Assembly (NCBI GenBank): GCA_964571965.1
Contig: CAZNFQ010000106.1
Span: 1 to 6,569, forward strand
DNA: 6,569 bases
Direction: 5' to 3'
Source: Sabulitectum sp964571965
Lineage (GTDB): Bacteria; Fermentibacterota; Fermentibacteria; Fermentibacterales; JCC-6
The notes beneath the pieces are model-generated. The model saw only the letters and a program-made list of their open reading frames with translations, ran no database searches and was not told where the DNA came from. Positions 1-4,794 of this stretch are shown in pieces (position 1 is the first letter of the stretch; each line of letters starts with the position of its first letter). Made by a program: the position numbers and the translations under genes.

Positions 1-377
1 GAGAGCTTTCTGCTGATTTCCTTCAGTTCAGCCTGAATCTGCCGGATGCCCTTCAGTACGGAATCAAGCCTTGTATGCAAAGAACTGCCATGAGCGGATA
101 CTTCGTCCTTTGTATCGATTTCATGCTCTATGCTGATTTCCATGGACTCTGGAACGTTCTGCGTTTCACTTCGTAAAAGCTCTGCCTCATAGTTAAGCAG
201 TTCCTTCTCCCGCTCCAGCAGAAGACCTTCCTCGAAGGCTTCCACCCTTTCTTCAACTGCTTCGGATACTATATCCTGAATGGTAAGATCATATTCAGCG
301 GCAGCTTTTCTCAGCTCTTTGTGAACGTCTTCTTTGATCCTGATGTGGATCATCCTCTGTTTCTCTTCCCCGGTCAC
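1..377 (-). CDS. Ribbon-helix-helix DNA-binding protein with coiled-coil tail (3' end off window)
   Basis: I translated this by hand from a GTG start at 377-375. The start is preceded by AGGAG with 6 nt spacing. The frame stays open for 125 residues to the window edge. Residues 9-48 have the pattern of a MetJ/Arc/CopG ribbon-helix-helix fold. A short beta strand (MIHIRI, 9-14) is followed by a charged helix (16-29), a turn (DLTIQD) and a second helix (36-48). In this family the strand pairs in a dimer and enters the DNA major groove. Two leucine-rich stretches follow, at about 52-70 and 100-125 (LDSVLKGIRQIQAELKEI), with heptad spacing typical of coiled coils. They are separated by an acidic linker. 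The protein is probably a small transcriptional or partition-type DNA-binding protein that oligomerises through the tail. A palindrome lies inside its own promoter, which suggests self-repression. It lies 72 bp downstream of the amidohydrolase on the same strand. The regulated target is unknown. Confidence 0.82.
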   Translation of the reverse strand, partial: MTGEEKQRMIHIRIKEDVHKELRKAAAEYDLTIQDIVSEAVEERVEAFEEGLLLEREKELLNYEAELLRSETQNVPESMEISIEHEIDTKDEVSAHGSSLHTRLDSVLKGIRQIQAELKEISRKL

Positions 378-410
378 GGTATACTCCTTTCTGGACGTTA
401 TACTGTTATA

Positions 411-438
411 AATATATCTTAGATATAATGACCGTCAA
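411..438 (-). promoter_or_regulatory. Sigma-70-like promoter of the ribbon-helix-helix gene
   Basis: Read on the minus strand, TTGACG (438-433) is followed after 16 nt by TATATT (416-411). This is close to the TTGACA/TATAAT consensus. The GTG start lies about 34 nt beyond the -10 box, leaving a short leader with the ribosome site. The promoter sits in the 72-bp gap after the amidohydrolase stop, so the gene need not depend on upstream transcription. Confidence 0.6.
413..427. promoter_or_regulatory. Perfect 15-bp palindrome overlapping the promoter (likely operator)
   Basis: TATATCT-T-AGATATA is a perfect inverted repeat with a single central base. It covers most of the spacer and the -10 region of the promoter at 411-438. 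Ribbon-helix-helix repressors commonly bind short inverted repeats in their own promoters. An autoregulatory operator is therefore the natural reading, though it is an inference. AT-rich palindromes can arise by chance, which lowers confidence. Confidence 0.5.
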
Positions 439-449
439 GGAGCTTGCTT

Positions 450-1664
450 CTATCTGATCAGTTTTCCCTCGGCAAACACAGCCCGGGGAAATGCCGCCAG
501 GTTAAGAGGATCTCTGTTCCACACCACCAGGCTTGCCGTTTTCCCTTTTTCCACCGAACCCAGGGTATCTTCCATTCCCAGTATTTTCGCGTTTTTCCAG
601 GTGATCATGGATATTGCCTCTTCAGGCTTCATTCCGTTGATCAGGAAGAATTTCAGGCTGTCTCTCAGGCATGGAGACCAGATGACTGGATGATCCGTCA
701 TAAGACCATAGAAGGCATCGGACTTCATAAGAAGGCCTGCATTCTGATAATATGCGTGCTTGAGCTCAACCTTGTACCCCACTGAACCCAGCGGACCGTA
801 GACTACCGGGATGTCCGCCCCGGCAAGCTCGTTGAACACCGAGGCATGGAAAACGTCGCAGGTGTGATCTGCGGTAACCTTTATCCCGTATTTCCCGGCG
901 AATTCAATGAGATAGAATATATCGTCCTCTTTATGCACGTGAACCTTGGCTGTCTTCTTCCGGTCCAGAAGTTCGAGAACTGCATTGTCAGCCTGTGTGA
1001 ATGTCTGCAGATACTCTTTATCGAGAAGCTCGATCTGGTACTTCTTCTCGGCAGGTTTCTTTTCCTTGCCGTTCATCAGCTTGTGGAGTTCTTTCTCCTT
1101 CTTCAGGAGAGCCTTCTCCCTTTTTAGTATAACCTCGTCGAATTTGCTCTCTAAAAGTGCATAAACACCCATCCTTGTATTCGGTCTATCACCCTTCCAC
1201 TCTGTTGTACTTCTGGGATTGAACCCGAGAGCCATTTTGTAGCCATAGTCCTTCAGCTCTGCGTTTTTCCTGTTTTCAGCAAAGTTCCTTATAACCTTTG
1301 CCCTGCCTCCGAAGAGGTTGCCGCTTCCGGGGACCACGCAACTGTAAAGCACACCGAAATCCACGGCGTCTCTGAAAGCCCTGTCGTCGAAGTAAATGCT
1401 GTCCACGGGATCGTTCACAGGCAGGATCTGGCCAAGGACATCGTTGGTTTCAGATTCAGTCCATGGTTCCCCCTCTCTGTCCATGCCGATGTGCGAATGG
1501 GCATCGATAAAGGCGGGGGTCACGAAGCCGCTGTGATCAGCCTTGATCTTTTTCTTCAGAATGTCGGTAACGATTCCGTCTTCCAAAACTACTGTGCAGT
1601 TCTCTGTCTTCTTCCGGCCGTCGTAGAGCACCTCGGCATGTATCAGTGTTTTTCCGCTGCTCAT
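450..1664 (-). CDS. Metal-dependent amidohydrolase (imidazolonepropionase-like, COG1228 type)
   Basis: This encodes a cytosolic hydrolase of the amidohydrolase superfamily with a TIM-barrel metal centre. Numbering from the upstream ATG at 1682, the HxH metal motif (AHSHIG) is at His62/His64, after the usual 'VTPAFIDAHSH' strand. Further candidate ligands are His248/His250 (KVHVHKEDD), His273 (TADHT) and Asp330 (LMTDHPV). The C-terminus (ITWKNAKILGM ... GSVEKGKTASLVVWNRDP) is the composite beta-sandwich typical of the family. A lysine/glutamate-rich helical segment covers about 180-215. I prefer the start at 1664 (seventh codon of the long frame) because AAAGGA lies 9 nt upstream of it; the ATG at 1682 has no ribosome site. 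The full length of 404 residues is normal. It follows the propeller lipoprotein by 69 bp and may share its transcript. The substrate cannot be read from sequence; a cyclic amide or dipeptide-like compound is only a guess. Confidence 0.9.
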   Translation of the reverse strand: MSSGKTLIHAEVLYDGRKKTENCTVVLEDGIVTDILKKKIKADHSGFVTPAFIDAHSHIGMDREGEPWTESETNDVLGQILPVNDPVDSIYFDDRAFRDAVDFGVLYSCVVPGSGNLFGGRAKVIRNFAENRKNAELKDYGYKMALGFNPRSTTEWKGDRPNTRMGVYALLESKFDEVILKREKALLKKEKELHKLMNGKEKKPAEKKYQIELLDKEYLQTFTQADNAVLELLDRKKTAKVHVHKEDDIFYLIEFAGKYGIKVTADHTCDVFHASVFNELAGADIPVVYGPLGSVGYKVELKHAYYQNAGLLMKSDAFYGLMTDHPVIWSPCLRDSLKFFLINGMKPEEAISMITWKNAKILGMEDTLGSVEKGKTASLVVWNRDPLNLAAFPRAVFAEGKLIR

Positions 1665-1710
1665 TTCACCATGTCCTTTCATGTTGTAAAAGGTATTCTC
1701 ATCATATGAA

Positions 1711-1731
1711 AGCAGAGAAACAATCCCTGCT
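1711..1731 (-). terminator. Weak hairpin after the propeller lipoprotein gene
   Basis: Just past the TAG stop of the propeller gene, the minus strand can form an 8-bp stem (AGCAGGGA with TCTCTGCT, one G-U pair) around a 5-nt loop. Only a short T run follows (TTTCAT), so termination would be partial at best. It may separate expression of the lipoprotein from that of the amidohydrolase, or simply protect the upstream message. Confidence 0.3.
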
Positions 1732-1733
1732 GA

Positions 1734-2867
1734 CTACAGCCGGGAAATGGAATCAGTGCTTAAGATGTAGAGAACCGGAAAACATTCCGGATTTGCAGGA
1801 GCTGCCAGTAAGCCCCCCCGGTCTATGGAAAATCTCCACTCATCGCATCGCTGCCACCGGGGAGCACGGAAAGAACAGCGGAACAGAGAATCCCCTTCCT
1901 GTGAATAAACATCGAAAACGGGTTCAAGCCTTCCGCCGGACTGCACCCATAGCCTTCCCTGACGGTCTGTGAAGAGCTGTTCTACGGCATACCTGTATCT
2001 GGCTGGCTCGCATGAGGCTCCTGCGGCTGTTCCATGAGCCTGGGTGTACCTGCCCAGATATATCTCCCTTTCGTGAACCATCTCTGAAATGCTCAAAGCC
2101 ACAGGTTCATAATTGCGTACGAGGGAAGACATACCGGTGCCTTCCGCTGTGAACCGGTAAATTATCCAGTTGAAGCGGTCCCGCCGGGCTGTATAGATCA
2201 TTCCATCCGGGGAAATACAAAAGGTTAACCATGTTTCATCCTGCCAGTGGGGATTGTTCTCAAGAAGAACGGTATTTCTCTGTATTACAGCATCAGGTTC
2301 ACCAAGGGAGGCTGAATGAATCGAAAGAACTCCTGAAACGGAATCCCGGAAGAAAACGTTGAAGCTGCATAGAACGGTGGAGTCACTGACCGCCAGGGAA
2401 TGTATGGGACCCATCATCGATCCCGAAGTGTTGCTCATCTCCCGCATGAACTGCATGTGGCCGTCGTAGAAGGCAACCTTCCTGTCCACAATGCTGCTCA
2501 CTATGAAGCCGCCCCCTGGAACCGGAGCTATATCATCGGGCGACATGAACTCGCCGGGACCGGAACCTTCCAGAAGTATGGTCTTTATATGCTCCCCTGA
2601 GGAACTGTACTTTTTCACGGATCTTGTGGTGGTATCCAGAACGAGGATGTTCCCTCCGGTTTCACTGCACATATCGAAGGCGCCAAGCATGTAATCTGAT
2701 CCCCCCAGTTCCACGCCTATGGAATCACTCACCGTCAGTTCACACTGAAGATCCGGGGTGTCTGCCATTCCATCTTCACCGCATCCGGAAGCAAGAAACG
2801 CAATGGCGGGGATCAGCAGTTGAACAGCGCCGTTCAGCCACTTTCCCGATAACCGGTGAGAACTTAT
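1734..2867 (-). CDS. 6-bladed beta-propeller lipoprotein; apparent ATA start
   Basis: The body of this protein matches the 6-bladed beta-propeller family (NHL-like, Pfam 6-BP type). It has repeated strands such as 'GNILVLDTTTRSVKKYSSSG' and the family hallmark GSGPGEF..P.DI at about residues 101-112. The first in-frame ATG is at 2768. However, the open frame continues upstream and encodes a clear lipoprotein signal: a basic stretch (HRLSGKW), a hydrophobic core (LLIPAIAFLAS) and a lipobox ending in Cys29. The frame stops at a TGA at 2880-2882. A strong ribosome site (AAAGGAG) lies exactly 6 nt before an ATA codon at 2867-2865, which gives a 377-residue lipoprotein. ATA is a rare initiator, so this may instead be an ATG-to-ATA mutation or consensus error; CTG at 2837 is a poorer alternative. 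The protein probably sits on the outer membrane or periplasmic face. Such propellers act in ligand or protein binding; the specific partner is unknown. Confidence 0.82.
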   Translation of the reverse strand: MSSHRLSGKWLNGAVQLLIPAIAFLASGCGEDGMADTPDLQCELTVSDSIGVELGGSDYMLGAFDMCSETGGNILVLDTTTRSVKKYSSSGEHIKTILLEGSGPGEFMSPDDIAPVPGGGFIVSSIVDRKVAFYDGHMQFMREMSNTSGSMMGPIHSLAVSDSTVLCSFNVFFRDSVSGVLSIHSASLGEPDAVIQRNTVLLENNPHWQDETWLTFCISPDGMIYTARRDRFNWIIYRFTAEGTGMSSLVRNYEPVALSISEMVHEREIYLGRYTQAHGTAAGASCEPARYRYAVEQLFTDRQGRLWVQSGGRLEPVFDVYSQEGDSLFRCSFRAPRWQRCDEWRFSIDRGGLLAAPANPECFPVLYILSTDSISRL

Positions 2868-2880
2868 ACCAGTCTCCTTT
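2868..2880 (-). promoter_or_regulatory. Ribosome binding site that decides the lipoprotein start
   Basis: On the minus strand AAAGGAG (2880-2874) is followed by ACTGGT and then ATA. The match to the anti-Shine-Dalgarno sequence and the 6-nt spacing are as good as any in the window. No ATG, GTG or TTG lies in frame nearby. This is the main reason to extend the gene upstream of the ATG at 2768. Confidence 0.65.
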
Positions 2881-2959
2881 CAAGGTGGTGAATCTGCCCA
2901 TGGTTCTTCAGGAACATAACAATTCGTCAGAAGCTATCATCATGGTCCGGAACCTTGCA

Positions 2960-2988
2960 TTGACAAAGAAGGCAGTATATCTGATTGT
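2960..2988 (+). promoter_or_regulatory. Possible promoter of the knot-repeat gene
   Basis: A perfect TTGACA (2960-2965) is followed after 17 nt by GATTGT (2983-2988). The latter keeps the key second-position A and final T of a -10 box but is otherwise weak. It lies in the 164-bp divergent spacer, about 44 nt upstream of the ATG at 3032. No other gene is visible in that spacer. Confidence 0.4.
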
Positions 2989-3031
2989 TTATCCTGCATA
3001 CAAAGTCTTCAATAAAAAAGGGAGGATACCA

Positions 3032-3517
3032 ATGAAGAAAGCAATGCTTCTTATTATGGCTGTCTGGGCTGCTTTTTCAGCATCGGCAGTGATTCAGGCT
3101 CAAAACACCCCGGCGGAAAGCTCCGTGCGTTCAATGGAGGAAGTCAGGGAAAAAATAGGAGAAGTCAAAATAACCGTCGAAAACTGTTATGAACTTCTNN
3201 NNNNNNNNNNNNNNNNNNNNNNNNNNNNNNNNNNNNNNNNNNNNNNNNNNNNNNNNNNNNNNNNNNNNNNNNNNNNNNNNNNNNNNNNNNNNNNNNNNAC
3301 CGATATCAGATCTGACGCCAACCTTGTGGTATATGAGACCGACAACCAGTGGGAAGCTTCCGAACAGCAGATCTGGTGTTACACCGATATCAGAAGTGAA
3401 GCCGACAAAGTAATTTTCTTCACTGACAATTCCTGGAATGCTGATCTGAAAATTTTCAGAACGGACATCCAGTCAGATGCCGGCTGGGTCGATCCCGACA
3501 AAGACGACTTGATATAG
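3032..3517 (+). CDS. Secreted DUF6150-like (predicted 7(1) 'septoil knot') repeat protein, interrupted by assembly gap
   Basis: The start ATG at 3032 has GGGAGG 6 nt upstream. Residues 1-23 form a Sec signal peptide (MKK, hydrophobic core, cleavage near ASA or IQA). A short helical segment (SMEEVREKIGEVKITVENC) follows and then runs into 100 N. After the gap come three imperfect units that begin TDIRSDA (3299), TDIRSEA (3383) and TDIQSDA (3461), spaced 28 and 26 residues apart. The units share 'TDN.W.A' and hydrophobic strand residues, and the protein ends GWVDPDKDDLI. From memory, this '[TV]D..S.AD..VY' repeat with a terminal 'GW' is the DUF6150 family, now described as a septoil (7(1)) knot; I could not check this. 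The frame is the same on both sides of the gap, but a 100-N filler has no reliable length, so the true protein size is unknown. Function is unknown. Export to the periplasm or beyond is inferred from the signal peptide. Confidence 0.78.
   Translation: MKKAMLLIMAVWAAFSASAVIQAQNTPAESSVRSMEEVREKIGEVKITVENCYELXXXXXXXXXXXXXXXXXXXXXXXXXXXXXXXXXXTDIRSDANLVVYETDNQWEASEQQIWCYTDIRSEADKVIFFTDNSWNADLKIFRTDIQSDAGWVDPDKDDLI
3199..3298. other. Assembly gap (100 N)
   Basis: Exactly 100 undetermined bases lie inside the coding region of the repeat protein. A round 100 is the usual scaffolding placeholder for a gap of unknown size. The near-identical 12-bp string ACCGATATCAGA recurs at 3299 and 3383, so internal repeats could have contributed to the break. 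Confidence 0.97.
3299..3514 (+). repeat. Intragenic repeats of the knot-like protein (2 full units, 1 partial)
   Basis: The units begin at 3299 (84 bp), 3383 (78 bp) and 3461 (54 bp, ending at the stop). Each starts with TDI[RQ]S[DE]A. Units one and two continue to V-[IV]-x-x-x-TDN-x-W. The first unit carries an extra segment (SEQQIWCY) before the next repeat. Earlier units are probably hidden in the assembly gap. Confidence 0.8.
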
Positions 3518-3526
3518 CACCATGGA

Positions 3527-3553
3527 GAAAGGGCCGCTTTCAGCGGCCTTTTC
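3527..3553. terminator. Shared hairpin terminator between convergent genes
   Basis: A 12-bp stem (GAAAGGGCCGCT with AGCGGCCTTTTC, one G-U pair) closes a 3-nt loop. It lies 10 bp after the knot-protein stop and 18 bp after the stop of the convergent cysteine-rich gene. On the plus strand the 3' arm ends in TTTT, and on the minus strand in CTTTC. It is therefore best for the plus-strand transcript but may serve both. Confidence 0.75.
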
Positions 3554-3571
3554 CATTTGATCTTTCACTGG

Positions 3572-3733
3572 TCAGCAACAGCAGCAGCTGCATCCGCCCT
3601 GCTTCTTTTTAAGCTCCATGGGCTTTCCGCAGCAGATGATCTCACAGTCGGAGCACTGGCAGCTCTTTTTAACTTCAAGCTCCACTCCGCACTGGCCGCA
3701 TACGATGATGTCTCCTGTTTTCACGCTTTCCAT
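3572..3733 (-). CDS. Cysteine-rich 53-residue protein, desulforedoxin-like metal site plus CSCCCC tail
   Basis: This small gene was read directly. ATG at 3733 is preceded by AGAGGAG with 9 nt spacing, and the frame ends at TGA (3574-3572). Of the 53 residues, 12 are cysteine. VCGQCG (Cys12, Cys15) and IICCGKPMEL (Cys34, Cys35) together match the CxxC ... CCGxxM arrangement of desulforedoxin and the N-terminal domain of desulfoferrodoxin. Those proteins bind one iron through four cysteines. An extra CQCSDC cluster (25-30) lies between the two halves. The C-terminus ends GGCSCCCC, which desulforedoxin does not have. There is no signal peptide, so the protein is probably cytosolic and binds Fe or Zn. 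A role in redox chemistry, metal storage or metal delivery is possible but not shown. It sits alone, converging on the knot gene and divergent from the LCCL lipoprotein, so context does not identify a partner. An AT-rich tract at about 3791-3815 may hold its promoter. Confidence 0.78.
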   Translation of the reverse strand: MESVKTGDIIVCGQCGVELEVKKSCQCSDCEIICCGKPMELKKKQGGCSCCCC

Positions 3734-3828
3734 TTTCGAACACTCCTCTTGATGATCGGTTATCTGCCGGGCATTTCACTGGAACGCAAGTAATATACTA
3801 ATTTAATATGTTTTGTTTCTTCAGAGAA

Positions 3829-3857
3829 TTGACTGGCAGATGAAACTGCCTTATCAT
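3829..3857 (+). promoter_or_regulatory. Sigma-70-like promoter of the LCCL lipoprotein gene
   Basis: TTGACT (3829-3834), a 17-nt spacer and TATCAT (3852-3857) match consensus at five of six bases in each box with ideal spacing. Transcription would start near 3864, giving a leader of about 90 nt before the ATG at 3954. Confidence 0.65.
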
Positions 3858-3867
3858 ACTTTTACAT

Positions 3868-3893
3868 AGGGCACTTCTTGTTACCAATGCCCT
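3868..3893 (+). promoter_or_regulatory. Stem-loop at the predicted 5' end of the LCCL mRNA
   Basis: AGGGCA (3868-3873) pairs with TGCCCT (3888-3893) around a 14-nt loop. It begins only a few bases after the predicted transcription start. Such 5' stems can slow mRNA decay; that role is inferred. Confidence 0.35.
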
Positions 3894-3911
3894 GAGGTTC
3901 GAAAAGGGGGG

Positions 3912-3941
3912 ATGGAAGAATTATCTTCCAGCAGCAGTTAA
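3912..3941 (+). promoter_or_regulatory. Leader mini-ORF with five serine codons, overlapping a 7-bp hairpin
   Basis: ATG at 3912 follows a purine run (AAAAGGGGGG) and encodes MEEL followed by five serines (TCT TCC AGC AGC AGT). It stops at TAA (3939-3941), which runs into the AAGGA ribosome site of the LCCL gene. The same stretch forms a perfect hairpin (TGGAAGA 3913-3919, loop ATTA, TCTTCCA 3924-3930). Whether the mini-ORF is translated is unknown, since its G-run sits too close to the ATG for a standard ribosome site. The hairpin is directly visible; a regulatory role is inference. Confidence 0.3.
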
Positions 3942-3953
3942 GGATGTAATGCA

Positions 3954-4694
3954 ATGCTGAAGTATCTTGTTATTATGCTTTCTGTGGGTCTTCTGGTTCT
4001 TCCGGGATGTGGAAAACCCGAACAGACCGAGAATGACACCGATGTGACTGAAGATGTTATCGAAGAAGTTGAAATCATTGAGGTTACGGCAATACCGGAT
4101 CCGGGCAACCTTGTGGATTACCGTGGGGAAAACGGCGAAGAGTTTTACTTCGTGGTAACAGGCGATGACATGGGCAGCGTCTGGGGCAGAGACGTATACA
4201 CCGATGATTCTCAGCTTGCTGCAGCAGCGGTTCATGCCGGTGTTCTGGAAGACGGCGAGACCGGTGCCGTTATGGTTACGATACTTCCCGGGGAAGAAGC
4301 CTATGAAGGTTGCCTGCAAAATGGAGTAGAAAGCTGGGAATACGGCCCATGGAGCGGAAGCTACATCGTAGAGTCCGTCCCTGAGAACGTTGAAGTGGAG
4401 ATGGGTGCAGTTCCTGATCCCGGCAACCTTATCAATTTCCGTGGAAGAAACGGCGAAGTAATAGCCTTTGAGGTAACTGGTGACGCCACCGGAAGTGTCT
4501 GGGGAACCGATGTCTATACCGACGACTCAGACCTTTCCTCAGCAGCGGTTCACGCAGGAGTTCTCGAAGAGGGCGAAACAGGTACCGTTATGGTGGAGAT
4601 CATGCCCGGAGAGGAAAGCTATACCGGTTCAGTGCGCAACGGCGTTGAGAGCTGGGACTATCCTGAATGGAGCGGCAGCTACACCGTTTACTAA
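3954..4694 (+). CDS. Lipoprotein with two tandem LCCL domains
   Basis: The ATG at 3954 has AAGGA 9 nt upstream. The first 19 residues form a lipoprotein signal with lipobox LPGC (Cys19), followed by an acidic linker rich in Glu, Asp and Thr (about 20-45). Two copies of one domain follow, at residues 47-139 and 153-245. Each runs PDPGNL, FRG/YRG, NGE, VTGD, GSVWG.DVYTDDS, AAVHAGVLE.GETG, PGEE.Y.G, NGVESW.Y..WSGSY. The 'GSVWGTDVYTDDS ... AAVHAG' core is the hallmark of the LCCL domain, best known from animal extracellular proteins such as cochlin and also found in bacteria. The cysteines of animal LCCL domains are absent; only Cys120 appears, in copy one where copy two has Ser. The protein is probably anchored to a membrane with both domains in the periplasm or at the cell surface, perhaps binding glycan or lipid; the ligand is unknown. 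It forms a single-gene unit with its own promoter and terminator. Confidence 0.92.
   Translation: MLKYLVIMLSVGLLVLPGCGKPEQTENDTDVTEDVIEEVEIIEVTAIPDPGNLVDYRGENGEEFYFVVTGDDMGSVWGRDVYTDDSQLAAAAVHAGVLEDGETGAVMVTILPGEEAYEGCLQNGVESWEYGPWSGSYIVESVPENVEVEMGAVPDPGNLINFRGRNGEVIAFEVTGDATGSVWGTDVYTDDSDLSSAAVHAGVLEEGETGTVMVEIMPGEESYTGSVRNGVESWDYPEWSGSYTVY
4092..4688 (+). repeat. Intragenic tandem duplication (two LCCL units, 318-bp period)
   Basis: Unit one (4092-4370) and unit two (4410-4688) are offset by exactly 318 bp (106 codons). They still share long DNA stretches, for example GCAGCAGCGGTTCA near the AAVHAG core, which suggests a fairly recent duplication or ongoing conversion. A 39-bp linker joins them. 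Confidence 0.88.
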
Positions 4695-4706
4695 AAACAA
4701 GAATTC

Positions 4707-4739
4707 CACAACCGGCCGGCCTTCGGGCCGGCCTTTGTG
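4707..4739 (+). terminator. GC-rich UUCG hairpin terminator after the LCCL gene
   Basis: GGCCGGCC (4714-4721), a TTCG tetraloop and GGCCGGCC (4726-4733) form a very stable stem. Beyond a small internal loop, CACAA and TTGTG extend it. It begins 12 bp after the LCCL stop. The T run is only three bases, so it may act as a terminator or as a 3' mRNA-stabilising stem. Confidence 0.72.
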
Positions 4740-4794
4740 AATGTATACCCTTCACTGACACAATGGGATTTCAGGGTTTTTCCGGAAAGGTATA

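Noticed and set aside
3199..3298. A frameshift or pseudogene in the knot-repeat gene
   Set aside because: The same frame is open on both sides, and the gap is filler of unknown length, so nothing in the sequence supports a broken gene.
2624..3517. A 297-codon plus-strand frame covering the knot-protein gene and its upstream region
   Set aside because: The part before 3032 is antisense to the propeller gene, has no ribosome site at its start and shows no protein-like pattern. The signal peptide and GGGAGG site place the real start at 3032.
3557..3793. A 78-codon plus-strand frame over the cysteine-rich gene
   Set aside because: It is the antisense shadow of the 53-residue protein. Its start falls just after the terminator and it has no ribosome site.
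3864..3953. A riboswitch in the LCCL leader
   Set aside because: Two simple hairpins are present, but I recognise no conserved riboswitch core, and the leader is only about 90 nt long.
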